Both the position numbers and the translations under genes were made by a program. From Planctomycetota bacterium (lineage in GTDB: Bacteria; Planctomycetota; UBA1135; UBA2386), in the NCBI GenBank assembly GCA_016793265.1, contig JAEUHT010000221.1, positions 1-35,752 of the forward strand: 35,752 nt of DNA, given 5' to 3'. This document shows, in pieces, positions 27,354 through 35,022 of the stretch. The notes beneath the pieces were generated by a model. It made no database searches. It was not told where the DNA came from and worked only from the letters and a program-made list of their open reading frames with translations. Within the stretch, counting starts at the first letter, position 1. Each line of letters opens with the position of its first letter.

Positions 27354-28079
27354 TCACTTCGCCGGCGGGGTCGGCACCGGCAGCTTCTGCAGCTTCGGGG
27401 CGATCACGGCGCGGCAGTAGGGCTGCTGGCTGTTGCTGCGGAAGTAGTCCTGGTGGTAGGCCTCGGCCGGCCAGAACGTGCTCGCCGCCGTCACCTCGGT
27501 GACGATCGGCTGGGCGAAGTCGGGCTGGTGGCGGGTGATCGCCGCCCGCGCCGCCTGCTGCTGCGCCTCGTCGCGGCAGAAGATCGCCGAGCGGTACTGG
27601 GTGCCCTCGTCGGCGCCCTGGCGGTTCAAGGTGGTCGGGTCGTGCGCCTTGAAGAACCAGTCGAGCAGCGTGTCGTAGCCGATGCGCGCCGGATCGAAGG
27701 TGATCTGCACGACCTCGGCGTGGCCGGTGCTGCCGGTGCAGACCTGCCGGTAGGTCGGGTGCTCGACGGTGCCGCCCATGTAGCCCGAGGTCACCTCGAG
27801 CACGCCGTCGAGCCGTTCGAACACCGCCTCGGTGCACCAGAAGCAGCCGGTGCCGAAGGTCGCGACCGCCCGGGTTGCAGCGGCAGCGTGGGCGGGAGCG
27901 GCAGCGGGGCTGGGCTGTGGGTCGGGCATGGTCGTGGTCGTGGTGGAGGATGGGGTTGTGGCGGTCGGGGCCGGGGCCGGCGAGGCGTTGCGCTCGGGGC
28001 CGGAGCAAGCGGGGGTGAGGCCGGCGACGAGGCCGATCAGGAACACGGTGGCTCGGGACCAGGTTCGCGGCGCGTGCAT
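27354..28079 (-). CDS. msrA: Peptide methionine sulfoxide reductase MsrA, exported form
   Basis: Reduces methionine-S-sulfoxide in oxidised proteins. 241 residues from ATG 28079; the longer frame to 28148 would place charged residues before the hydrophobic segment. Residues 1-25 are a signal-like segment ending 'GLTPAC', resembling but not matching a lipobox, so a lipoprotein is possible. Residues 26-70 are a Pro/Thr/Ala-rich stalk. The catalytic domain has the active site GCFWC (78-82; Cys79 nucleophile, Cys82 possible recycling cysteine) with Glu84, 'VTSGYMGG', 'GHAEVVQ', and 'QYRSAIF'. All catalytic cysteines are ordinary TGC codons. Targeting outside the cytoplasm fits repair of envelope proteins, in line with the other exported redox proteins here. 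A TAGTCT box (minus, 28092-28087) ends 7 bases before the ATG. Confidence 0.93.
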   Translation of the reverse strand: MHAPRTWSRATVFLIGLVAGLTPACSGPERNASPAPAPTATTPSSTTTTTMPDPQPSPAAAPAHAAAATRAVATFGTGCFWCTEAVFERLDGVLEVTSGYMGGTVEHPTYRQVCTGSTGHAEVVQITFDPARIGYDTLLDWFFKAHDPTTLNRQGADEGTQYRSAIFCRDEAQQQAARAAITRHQPDFAQPIVTEVTAASTFWPAEAYHQDYFRSNSQQPYCRAVIAPKLQKLPVPTPPAK

Positions 28080-28086
28080 GGCGCAG

Positions 28087-28114
28087 AGACTAGGCCTTGG
28101 GCCTGGGTGGCCAA
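28087..28114 (-). promoter_or_regulatory. Putative msrA promoter giving a leaderless mRNA
   Basis: On the minus strand TTGGCC (28114-28109), a 16-base spacer and TAGTCT (28092-28087) resemble -35 and -10 boxes. Seven bases separate the -10 box from the msrA ATG (28079), so transcription would start at the initiation codon. Confidence 0.4.
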
Positions 28115-28133
28115 GGGAATGTCGCGGGGGTGC

Positions 28134-28161
28134 TTTTGGCGCCGGCAACCGTCAGTATCAT
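28134..28161 (+). promoter_or_regulatory. Putative promoter of the RRM gene with a long leader
   Basis: TTTTGG (28134-28139) and TATCAT (28156-28161), 16 bases apart, resemble -35 and -10 boxes. Transcription would begin near 28168, leaving a 5' leader of about 120 bases before the ATG at 28288. Long leaders with a clear Shine-Dalgarno sequence are typical of cold-shock type control; here that is inference. The region 28080-28287 has no other gene. Confidence 0.35.
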
Positions 28162-28287
28162 GCGCCCAGTCCGCCGGCCCCTTGGGTCCGGCGGTGGCAC
28201 GCCCCGATCGCCGATCTCGACACGAGGCGGCTTCCTCGACGGTCGCGGCGTGAGGCCCATGCGTTTGCCCGAGGAAGTCAGATCCGA

Positions 28288-28848
28288 ATGGGAAAGAGAC
28301 TGTACGTCGGAAACCTCCCCTACGACGCCGACGAGCAAACCCTGCGGGACGCGTTCGCCCAGGATGGGCGCACCGTCGAGCGCGTGCACATCGTGATCGA
28401 TCGTGAGACGCAGCGTCCGCGCGGCTTCGCCTTCGTGGAGATGGCGACGGATGACCAGGCGCGCGCCGCGATGGAGGCCCTGAACGGCACCATGCTCGGC
28501 ATGCGGCAACTGCGCGTCACCGAGGCCGAAGACCGGCGTCCGGGCGGTGGCCCCGGTGGTCCCGGCCCGCGTGGCCCCGGTGGACCCGGCCCGCGAGGTC
28601 CCGGTGGTCCGGGCCCGCGCCCTGGTCCCGGTGGCCCCGGTGCGGGCAGCGGCGGCAGTGGCGGCGGCGACGACCGCAGCAACCGCTTTGGGCCCGATTC
28701 GCGGCCGGCGCGTGAGCGCTTCCGCGACATGGAGCGCCGCGGTGGCGGTGGCGGCGGCGGTGGTGGTGGTGGACCGCGGCGGCGCGACGAGGGCGACGAC
28801 AGTGGGCGGCGCGGCGGCCGCCGCTACGACGACGACGACGACGAGTAG
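28288..28848 (+). CDS. RRM-type RNA-binding protein with Gly/Pro/Arg-rich tail
   Basis: 186 residues. Residues 3-80 form one RNA recognition motif, with RNP2 'LYVGNL' (5-10) and RNP1 'RGFAFVEM' (45-52), including the aromatic RNA-stacking residues Tyr6, Phe47 and Phe49. Residues 85-130 are low complexity, with three near-identical 8-residue units (GGPGPRGP at 90-97 and 98-105, variant at 106-113). A run of 11 glycines follows (152-162), then RGG-like patches ('RRGGRRY') and an acidic end (DDDDDE). This is the layout of bacterial glycine-rich RNA-binding proteins of cyanobacteria and planctomycetes, thought to act in cold or stress RNA handling. The disordered tail is of the kind that promotes condensates (inference). 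A GAGGAA Shine-Dalgarno sequence lies at 28271-28276, 11 bases before the ATG. Confidence 0.92.
   Translation: MGKRLYVGNLPYDADEQTLRDAFAQDGRTVERVHIVIDRETQRPRGFAFVEMATDDQARAAMEALNGTMLGMRQLRVTEAEDRRPGGGPGGPGPRGPGGPGPRGPGGPGPRPGPGGPGAGSGGSGGGDDRSNRFGPDSRPARERFRDMERRGGGGGGGGGGGPRRRDEGDDSGRRGGRRYDDDDDE
28555..28626 (+). repeat. 24-bp imperfect tandem repeat inside the RRM gene
   Basis: Three consecutive 24-base units encode GGPGPRGP, GGPGPRGP and GGPGPRPG. The units differ at synonymous positions (for example GGT/GGA for Gly, CGT/CGA/CGC for Arg). The peptide repeat is therefore better conserved than the DNA, which suggests selection on the protein and not a recent duplication. Confidence 0.7.
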
Positions 28849-28877
28849 GCGCCGGCTCGGGGAACGGCCCGGACCGC

Positions 28878-28906
28878 TTGATGTTCGGTATCCGTTAGGT
28901 ATACCG
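28878..28906 (+). promoter_or_regulatory. Promoter of dnaE2 with an overlapping palindromic operator candidate
   Basis: TTGATG (28878-28883), a 16-base spacer and TATACC (28900-28905) resemble a housekeeping promoter. The -10 box ends 6 bases before the GTG at 28912, so the mRNA would be leaderless. A 21-bp inverted repeat, CGGTAT-N9-ATACCG (28886-28906), covers the spacer and -10 box. Within it GGTAT also occurs as a direct repeat at 11-base spacing (28887-28891 and 28898-28902). A repressor bound here would block the promoter; LexA is the natural candidate for a dnaE2 gene, but the motif is not one I know. The patch is clearly more AT-rich than its surroundings. Confidence 0.55.
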
Positions 28907-28911
28907 CGAGC

Positions 28912-31900
28912 GTGGTCCTCCTGCTCGCGCGCACCCACTACTCGCTGCTGACGGCGCCGGCGTCGCCGCGCGAGCTGTGCGAAGAGGCGCTGCGGCGTGG
29001 CCTCGACCACCTCGTGCTCGCCGACACCAACGCGCTCTACGGGCTCTACCCGTTCGCGCGCGAGACGGCGCGGCTCGGGCTGCACGGCCTGTTCGGTTGC
29101 GAACTGGTGCACGCCGGTCGCCGCGTCGTCGCCGTGGCGCAGGACCGCCGCGGCTACGCCTCGTTGTGCGCGCTGGTCAGCGAACGGCACGGCGCCTACG
29201 GGCCGACTGCGGGCGAGCCGTTCGACCTCGCGCGCGCCTGCGAACGCCACGCCGAAGGCCTGTTGTTCGTGTGTGGCGACGTGGCGCTGCTGCCCGAACT
29301 GTCGGTGCGGGTGCCGCCGGGGCAGTTGTCGGTGGCGCTGCCGCCGCGTGGTCGCGGCGCCGGTGCGGCCGCCGCGGCGGCGGACGAGGTCGTGGTCGCC
29401 GCGCGGCGCGACGGCGGCCGCAAGCTGCCGGACCCGGGGCCCGGCTGGCCGCGCGAAGTGCTGCTGCAGGCCGCGCGCGACCTCGAACTGCCGCCGTGTG
29501 CGGTGCGCGACGTCTGGTTCCCGACCGAGCCGGACCACGCGCTGCACCAGTTGTTCCTGGCGGTGAAGTGGAACCGCGCGCTGCGTGGCGGCGACGCGGC
29601 GGCCGACCTGCGTGGCATCGGCCAGGCGCCGGCGGCTGCGCACCTGCCGTTCGCCGCCGAGCTCGCGGGCGGCTTCGAGGACGCGCCGGCGGCGCTGGCG
29701 ATGGCGTCGGCGCTGCGGCAGCGCTGCACGTTGGCGTTCGCGACGCCGGCGGAGCCGGTGTTCCCGCCGATCGTATTGCCGCCCGACACCACGCCCGCGG
29801 CCGAGCTGCGCCGGCTCGTCGCGGCCGGCCGGCGCCGGCGCCACGGCGACGACGCCGCCGCGGCCGCGCGCTGCGAACACGAACTCGCCGTCATCGAGCG
29901 CATGGGGTTCGCGCCGTACTTCCTCGCCGTGCAGCAGATCGTCGAGCTGGCGCGGCAGCGCGACATCCCGTTCGTCGGCCGCGGCTCGGCCGCCGACAGC
30001 CTGGTCGCGCACTGCCTCGGCCTCACCGACGCCGATCCGCTGCGCTACGGCCTCCTGTTCGAGCGCTTCCTCAACCCGGGCCGCCGCGACCTGCCCGACA
30101 TCGACCTCGACTTCTGTTGGCGCCGCCGCGACGAGCTGATCGCGGCCGTCTACGAGCACTTCGGCCGCGACCACGTGGCGATGATCGCGACCTACAGCAC
30201 CTGCGGGCCGCGCGCCGCCTACCAGGAAGCGGCGAAGGTGCTCGGGCTGCCGCCGAACGAGGCGGCGCGGCGCAGCAAGCTGCTGCCGTGGCACGGCGGC
30301 GCCGGGCTCGACTTCGCCGCCGTGGTCGCCGAGACGCCGGGCTTCTGGCGCCTGGGCGCCGGCCGCGGCAGCATCGCCGACGGCGAGCACCTGCCGCCCG
30401 CCCGCGAACGCCTGCTGCTGGCCGCGGCGCAGCGGCTGCTCGCAGCCCCGCGGCACCTCGGCGTGCACCCGGGCGGCATCGTCATCACCCCCGGACCGGT
30501 CGCCGCGCACGCGCCGCTCGAAATCGCCGCCAAGGGTGTCGTCGTCACCCAGTACGACAAGGACTTCGTCGAGGGCATCGGCCTGGTCAAGATCGACCTG
30601 CTCGGCAACCGCGCGCTGTCGATCGTGCACGACTGCTGCACGATGCTGCGCGAACACGGCGTCGCCCTGCCCGACCTCGACCGCATCCCCGAAGACGACG
30701 CGCGCACGGCGGCGCTGCTGCGGCGCGGCGCTACGCTCGGCTGCTTCCAGGTCGAATCGCCGGCGATGCGCACGCTGCTGCAGCAGCTCGACGCCGGCAG
30801 CATGGACCGCGTCATCCAGGCGGTGGCGCTGGTGCGGCCCGGCCCCGCCGCGGCCGGCATGAAGGACAGCTTCGTGCGGCGCGCGCGCGGCCTCGAGCCG
30901 GTGACGGCGGCGCACCCGCTGCTCGCCGAGGTGTTCGCCGACACCTTCGGCATCATGCTCTACCAGGAGGACGTCATCCGCGCGGCGATGACGGTGGCCG
31001 GCGTCGACGCCACCGCCGGCGACGGCCTGCGCCGCGAGCTGGGCCGGTCGGCAGCGGGGCGCCGCGATGGTGCGCGCGGCGGCGAACGTTTCGAGGCGTT
31101 CCTGCTGGCGGGGCTGCGGCGCGGCCTGACGCGGCCGGCGATCGAGCAGGTGTGGGCCGAGATGGCGCGCTTCGCCGCCTACTCGTTCTGCAAGGCGCAC
31201 GCGGTCACCTACGGCCGCATCGCCTACCGCTGCGTCTGGCTCAAGGCGCGCTGGCCGGCGGCGTTCCTGGCCGCGCTGTTGCGCAACGAGGCCGGTTACT
31301 TCGCTGCGGGCGTCTACGCCGAGGACGCCAAGCGCTTCGGCGCCGAGCTGCTGCCGCCGTGTGTGCAGCACAGCGACCGCGAACACCGGCTGGTCGGCCT
31401 CGGCACGATCCGCATCGGCCTCGGCGCCGTGCGCGGCATCAACGAACGCACGCTGGGCGCGATCGCCGACGCGCGCGCGGCCGGCGGCAGTTTCCGCTCG
31501 TTCGCCGACTTCCTGGCCCGGGTGCGGCCGGCGCGCGACGAGGCCGAGAACCTGATCCTGGTCGGCGCCTGCGACGCCTTCGGCAGCACGCGGCCGGAGC
31601 TGCTGTGGCGGCTGCAGGTGGCGAGCTCGAAGGCCGGCCGCGAGGCCGCCGGACGGGCGGCCGCCGCCGCGCGTGGGGCGCTGTTCGCCGAGGCCGTGGC
31701 GCCGCGTGAGGTCAGCTATCCGCCGTTGCCCGACTACGACGCCGACGCGCGCGCCGAGGCCGAACTGCGGCTGCTCGGCTTCACGCTGGGCAGCCATGCG
31801 ATCGACGTCTGCTGGCGGCGCGGCGAGCTGCCGGAGCTCGCCGACGTGGTGCCGTGCGGCCGCATCGACGAGCTGGTCGGCCGCACCGTGCGCGTCTGCG

Positions 31901-32148
31901 GCTTCGCCGTCGCCTTCCGCCCGCACCACACCGAAGGGGGCGCCATGTGCTTCGTCACCATCGAGGACGGCACCGGCATCGTCGAGGCGACGCTGTTCCC
32001 GCGCACGTTCCAGCAGTGTGGTGGCGTGCTGCAAGGCCGCGGCCCGTTCGTGGTCAAGGGCATCGTCGAAGAACGGCTCGGCGGCGTCTCGCTGCGCGCG
32101 CTCGACGTCGTGCGGGCGAGCATGGCACGCGGCGGCCAGGGCCCGTAG
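28912..32148 (+). CDS. dnaE2: Error-prone DNA polymerase DnaE2 (ImuC-type)
   Basis: 1,078 residues, a C-family polymerase used for translesion synthesis in damage-induced mutagenesis. The N-terminal PHP domain (1-190) has degraded metal ligands: 'ARTHYSLL' where active PHPs have HxH, and 'ADTNALYG' in place of 'TDH', so proofreading is unlikely. The palm holds 'LPDIDLDF' (Asp396, Asp398, Asp400) and 'GLVKIDLLG' (Asp562), the three catalytic aspartates at the spacing of E. coli DnaE. 'GRGSAADSLVAH', 'AYSFCKAHAVTYG' and 'RDEAENLILVGACDAFG' are typical, the last being characteristic of DnaE2. An OB fold lies near residues 985-1060, and the tau-binding tail of replicative DnaE is absent. The start is GTG 28912 under a likely leaderless promoter. 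imuA and imuB, its usual partners, are not adjacent; a NYN nuclease gene follows 9 bases downstream. Confidence 0.9.
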   Translation: MVLLLARTHYSLLTAPASPRELCEEALRRGLDHLVLADTNALYGLYPFARETARLGLHGLFGCELVHAGRRVVAVAQDRRGYASLCALVSERHGAYGPTAGEPFDLARACERHAEGLLFVCGDVALLPELSVRVPPGQLSVALPPRGRGAGAAAAAADEVVVAARRDGGRKLPDPGPGWPREVLLQAARDLELPPCAVRDVWFPTEPDHALHQLFLAVKWNRALRGGDAAADLRGIGQAPAAAHLPFAAELAGGFEDAPAALAMASALRQRCTLAFATPAEPVFPPIVLPPDTTPAAELRRLVAAGRRRRHGDDAAAAARCEHELAVIERMGFAPYFLAVQQIVELARQRDIPFVGRGSAADSLVAHCLGLTDADPLRYGLLFERFLNPGRRDLPDIDLDFCWRRRDELIAAVYEHFGRDHVAMIATYSTCGPRAAYQEAAKVLGLPPNEAARRSKLLPWHGGAGLDFAAVVAETPGFWRLGAGRGSIADGEHLPPARERLLLAAAQRLLAAPRHLGVHPGGIVITPGPVAAHAPLEIAAKGVVVTQYDKDFVEGIGLVKIDLLGNRALSIVHDCCTMLREHGVALPDLDRIPEDDARTAALLRRGATLGCFQVESPAMRTLLQQLDAGSMDRVIQAVALVRPGPAAAGMKDSFVRRARGLEPVTAAHPLLAEVFADTFGIMLYQEDVIRAAMTVAGVDATAGDGLRRELGRSAAGRRDGARGGERFEAFLLAGLRRGLTRPAIEQVWAEMARFAAYSFCKAHAVTYGRIAYRCVWLKARWPAAFLAALLRNEAGYFAAGVYAEDAKRFGAELLPPCVQHSDREHRLVGLGTIRIGLGAVRGINERTLGAIADARAAGGSFRSFADFLARVRPARDEAENLILVGACDAFGSTRPELLWRLQVASSKAGREAAGRAAAAARGALFAEAVAPREVSYPPLPDYDADARAEAELRLLGFTLGSHAIDVCWRRGELPELADVVPCGRIDELVGRTVRVCGFAVAFRPHHTEGGAMCFVTIEDGTGIVEATLFPRTFQQCGGVLQGRGPFVVKGIVEERLGGVSLRALDVVRASMARGGQGP

Positions 32149-32157
32149 AACGGCGGC

Positions 32158-32670
32158 ATGGCAGGCAGGAAGCCACGCGGCCCCGACCCGGTGCCACCGC
32201 CGCTCGGCGGCATCGTCATCGATGGCGCCAACGTGGTCGCCTCGAGCCGGGTGCGCCCGCTCGAACGACTCGACCTCGTCGTCGCGTGGTTCGCCGCCTG
32301 GCGCCGCGACCTCGGCATCCAGGTGTTCATCGACCACGCCACCGCGGTGCGCATGAAGCCGCCGGCGCAGGCCGTGCTGCGCGCGCGCTGCGAGGACGTC
32401 ACGCCGGGCCGCGCCCGCTACGCCGTCTGCCCGCGGCACGAGGCCGCCGACGAACACGTGCTGCGGCACGCGCATGCCCACCGCGCCCTGGTCGTCAGCA
32501 ACGACCGCTTCTTCGATCACGACGCGCTGCGCCGCGGCGTGCTGACGGTGCAGTTCACCATCGTCGGCGACGAGCTGGCGGTGTTCGACGAGGCGACCTG
32601 GTTCCTCGCCACCGGGGCGGCCGTGCGCGTGCCGATGGTGGTGCTGCGCGAGGCGGGCCGCGTCGACTAG
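32158..32670 (+). CDS. NYN/Zc3h12a-like (PIN-fold) ribonuclease domain protein
   Basis: 170 residues from ATG 32158, 9 bases after dnaE2, so almost certainly cotranscribed. The core matches the NYN branch of the PIN-like superfamily: 'IVIDGANVVAS' (19-29) with Asp22, 'IQVFIDHAT' (54-62) with Asp59, 'EAADEHVLRHA' (95-105) with Asp98, and 'LVVSNDRFFDH' (111-121) with Asp116 and Asp120. The retained acidic cluster suggests an active metal-dependent RNase, as in Zc3h12a/regnase and bacterial YacP/NYN enzymes. The first 17 residues are basic and Pro-rich. There is no antitoxin-like neighbour, so a toxin role is not indicated by context. Its stop shares CTAG with the stop of the convergent MFS gene (32667-32670). 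Pairing with an error-prone polymerase is unusual. Confidence 0.8.
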   Translation: MAGRKPRGPDPVPPPLGGIVIDGANVVASSRVRPLERLDLVVAWFAAWRRDLGIQVFIDHATAVRMKPPAQAVLRARCEDVTPGRARYAVCPRHEAADEHVLRHAHAHRALVVSNDRFFDHDALRRGVLTVQFTIVGDELAVFDEATWFLATGAAVRVPMVVLREAGRVD

Positions 32671-33851
32671 CCGCGTGTCGCGCGGCGGAAGCCGGCCGCG
32701 GCCATGAGCCCCGCCAGCGTACACGCGCACCACAAGGTGGCGGCGCCAGCCCCCTGGTAGACGAGGCCGCCGAGCAGCGGCGCCAACACCAGCGCCAGCG
32801 TGAACGACATGCCGTAGGCGCCGTTGTAGGCGCCGCGCGCGCCGGCCGGGGCGTGGTCGTTGACGTAGGCGCCGAGCGTCGGCATCTGCAGCAGCTCGCC
32901 GACGGCGATGACGACCATGCCGAGCACGATGGTGGCGCCGCCGAACGGCAGCAGGAAACAGGCGAAGCCGAGGCCGATGACGGCAGCGCCCAGCGCGACC
33001 AGCGGCAACGCCGGCCGCCGCTGCAGGGCGTGTACGACCGGCATCTCGAACAGCGTGATCATGATCGGGTTGATGGCGACGAACCAACCGATGGTCTGCT
33101 TCGAGTAGCCGCCGTCCTCGAACACGCGCGTGCCGGTGGTGAAGTACTGCATGAACGCCGTGATGACGACGACGTTGGTGAGCATGAGCCAGAGGAAGTG
33201 GCGGTCCTGGAACGGCCGCCAGGAGTCGCCGCGCCGGCGCGCGGGCGCCTCGGGCCGCCAGTGGCGCAGCGCCACGAACAGGAACCCCGCGGCGAGGGCG
33301 CAGGTGCCGCCGTCGGCCAGGAACATCCAGTGGAAGTCGATCGTGGTCAGGTAGCCGCCGATGGTGGGGCCGAACGACCAGCCGAGGTTCAGCATCAGCC
33401 GGTTCAGCGTCAGCGCCTTGCGGCGCAGCTCCGGCGCGCAGCTGATGGCGACGGCGGTGATGCTGCCGGGACGGAAGGCGTCGTTGAGCACGCCGAGCAG
33501 CAGCACCGCGGCGGCGAACCCGCGGGCGTCGTCGATGCGCGTCATGGCGAGCATCCACGCCCCCGACGAGAGCAGCGTCACCACCTGCACCCGCACCGGG
33601 CCGATGCGGTCGGCGAGCCAGCCGCCGAGCCAGCTGCCGCAGAGGGCGCCGATGCCGTAGAGCGCGACCACGAAGCCCGCCTCGTCGGGGTCGTAGCGCC
33701 AGCGGTCCTTGACGTAGAGGCCGAGGAACGGCACCACCATCGAGCCGCAGCGGTTGAGGAAACCGGCGAGGCACAACAACCACGTCAGCCGCGGCAGGCC
33801 GGCGAACGCCTCGCGGTAGAGCGCGACGACGCTGGTGACCGGGTTCCGCAT
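32667..33851 (-). CDS. MFS transporter
   Basis: 394 residues with about 12 membrane segments in two halves. The signature loop between helices 2 and 3 reads 'GSWLGGWLADRIGPVRV', the major facilitator 'GxLaDrxGrkr' motif, and helix 4-5 has 'RPGSITAVAIS' followed by 'RLMLNLGWSFGPTIGG', typical of the DHA1-type drug or metabolite exporters. A charged cytoplasmic loop (about 200-215, 'RRRGDSW') joins the halves. The ATG at 33851 abuts the stop of the upstream permease with no gap (TGAATG), which indicates one operon with the two FtsX-type permeases. It might export a product connected with that ABC system, but the substrate cannot be inferred. Its end overlaps the end of the NYN gene. Confidence 0.9.
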   Translation of the reverse strand: MRNPVTSVVALYREAFAGLPRLTWLLCLAGFLNRCGSMVVPFLGLYVKDRWRYDPDEAGFVVALYGIGALCGSWLGGWLADRIGPVRVQVVTLLSSGAWMLAMTRIDDARGFAAAVLLLGVLNDAFRPGSITAVAISCAPELRRKALTLNRLMLNLGWSFGPTIGGYLTTIDFHWMFLADGGTCALAAGFLFVALRHWRPEAPARRRGDSWRPFQDRHFLWLMLTNVVVITAFMQYFTTGTRVFEDGGYSKQTIGWFVAINPIMITLFEMPVVHALQRRPALPLVALGAAVIGLGFACFLLPFGGATIVLGMVVIAVGELLQMPTLGAYVNDHAPAGARGAYNGAYGMSFTLALVLAPLLGGLVYQGAGAATLWCACTLAGLMAAAGFRRATRG

Positions 33852-35021
33852 TCAGGAGCGCCGCAGCGCCTGCGTCGGCGACAGGCGCGCCGCGCGCCAG
33901 GCCGGGAAGGCGCCGCCGACGAGGCCGAGCAGCACGGCGAAGCCGACCGCCAGGCCCATGGCCATCGGCGTGGTGCGGAAGGCGATGGTCGCCTCGGTGA
34001 AGGTGGCGAAGTTCAGCATGCCGCCCTGCAGGCCGTTCAGCGGCAGCACCATCAGCACGCCGACGAGGCCGCCGAACAGGCCGAGCAGCGCCGCTTCGAG
34101 CAGGAACGACAACAGGACCGCGTACGGCCGGAAGCCGGTCGCGACCAGGATGCCGATCTCGTGGGTGCGCGCGGCGAGCGCCGACAGCATCGCGTTGGTG
34201 CCGGTGAAGACGGCGGCGATGCCCATGATGACCGACAAGAAGACGCCGAGGCCGATGAAGAAGCCGCTCAGCGCGCCGGTCTGCTTCTGCAGGTACTCAC
34301 GCTCGCTGAAGACCGCCGCCGGCACCCGCTTGTCGTGTTCGAGCCGTTCCTTCAGGGCCGCCAGCGAGGCCGCGGACCGCAGCACGCCGAGCACGCGGCT
34401 GTAGTGCGCGGTCTTCAGCGCCTCCTGCATGCGGTCGACGTCGCCCCAGATCTCGGCCTGGTAGGCGCCCTTCGACTCGAACACGCCGACGACGCGGAAC
34501 GGCGTGGTGTTGATCTGCAGCACGTCGCCGACCTTGCAGTGCTGCATGCGGTCGGTCAGCGCCTTGCCGACCAGCACCTCGTCGGTGCCGGGGGTCAGGT
34601 TCTTGCCGTCGATGATGCGGAAGCTGTCGCCGTGGATGGCGAACGTGGCTGGCATCACGCCGCGCAGCGGCACGTTGGTCTCACCGCCGTCGAGGCGCTG
34701 CAGCAGCGCCGCCAGGTAGAGTTCGGCCGCGACCAGCGGCTTGCCGGCGGCGTCGACGGCGAACTCGGGTGTCTCCTTGAGCACGATCTGGGCACGGTCG
34801 CGATCGAACGCGCTCTCGCCCTCGGAGGTGGCACCGGGGCGCATCAGCACGGCGAGGTCGTCGCGGCCGCGGTCGGCGAACAAGGTGGCGAAGCCCTGTT
34901 GCAGGCTCAGCATGGCGGCGAGCACGGCGACGGTGGCGGCGATGCTGCAGATGCAGAGCCACGTGTTGCCGGAGCGCACCAGCAGCGAACGCAGGTTGTA
35001 GCGGAATGGGACCAGGGCCAT
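33852..35021 (-). CDS. ABC transporter permease, FtsX/MacB family
   Basis: 389 residues from ATG 35021. One N-terminal membrane helix ('TWLCICSIAATVAVLAAML', about 20-38) is followed by a large periplasmic domain (40-265) of the MacB_PCD kind ('VLVGKALTDRMQHCKVGDVL', 'FRVVGVFESKGAYQAEIW'). Three C-terminal helices make up the FtsX domain: 'FFIGLGVFLSVIMGIAAVF', 'RTHEIGILVATGFRP' as the coupling loop, and 'AVGFAVLLGLVGGAFPAWRA', ending 'ARLSPTQALRRS'. Such permeases drive lipoprotein, peptide or antibiotic export across the envelope by mechanotransmission and do not import. The ATG lies one base after the stop of the preceding permease, and the MFS gene follows directly. The ATPase gene is not in the window and is presumably upstream, beyond the right edge. 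Confidence 0.9.
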   Translation of the reverse strand: MALVPFRYNLRSLLVRSGNTWLCICSIAATVAVLAAMLSLQQGFATLFADRGRDDLAVLMRPGATSEGESAFDRDRAQIVLKETPEFAVDAAGKPLVAAELYLAALLQRLDGGETNVPLRGVMPATFAIHGDSFRIIDGKNLTPGTDEVLVGKALTDRMQHCKVGDVLQINTTPFRVVGVFESKGAYQAEIWGDVDRMQEALKTAHYSRVLGVLRSAASLAALKERLEHDKRVPAAVFSEREYLQKQTGALSGFFIGLGVFLSVIMGIAAVFTGTNAMLSALAARTHEIGILVATGFRPYAVLLSFLLEAALLGLFGGLVGVLMVLPLNGLQGGMLNFATFTEATIAFRTTPMAMGLAVGFAVLLGLVGGAFPAWRAARLSPTQALRRS

Positions 35022-35022
35022 G

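Noticed and set aside
27354..28079. A second selenoprotein at MsrA, a family that often uses Sec
   Set aside because: Its active-site GCFWC cysteines are ordinary TGC codons and no in-frame UGA interrupts the gene.
32158..32670. NYN nuclease as toxin of a toxin-antitoxin pair
   Set aside because: There is no small antitoxin-like gene beside it; its only close partner is dnaE2.
28090..33783. A 1,897-codon open frame on the minus strand
   Set aside because: It lies antisense to RRM, dnaE2 and NYN genes with clear motifs, has no recognisable domain, and is Arg/Ala/His/Gly-rich as expected from the complement of GC-biased codons.
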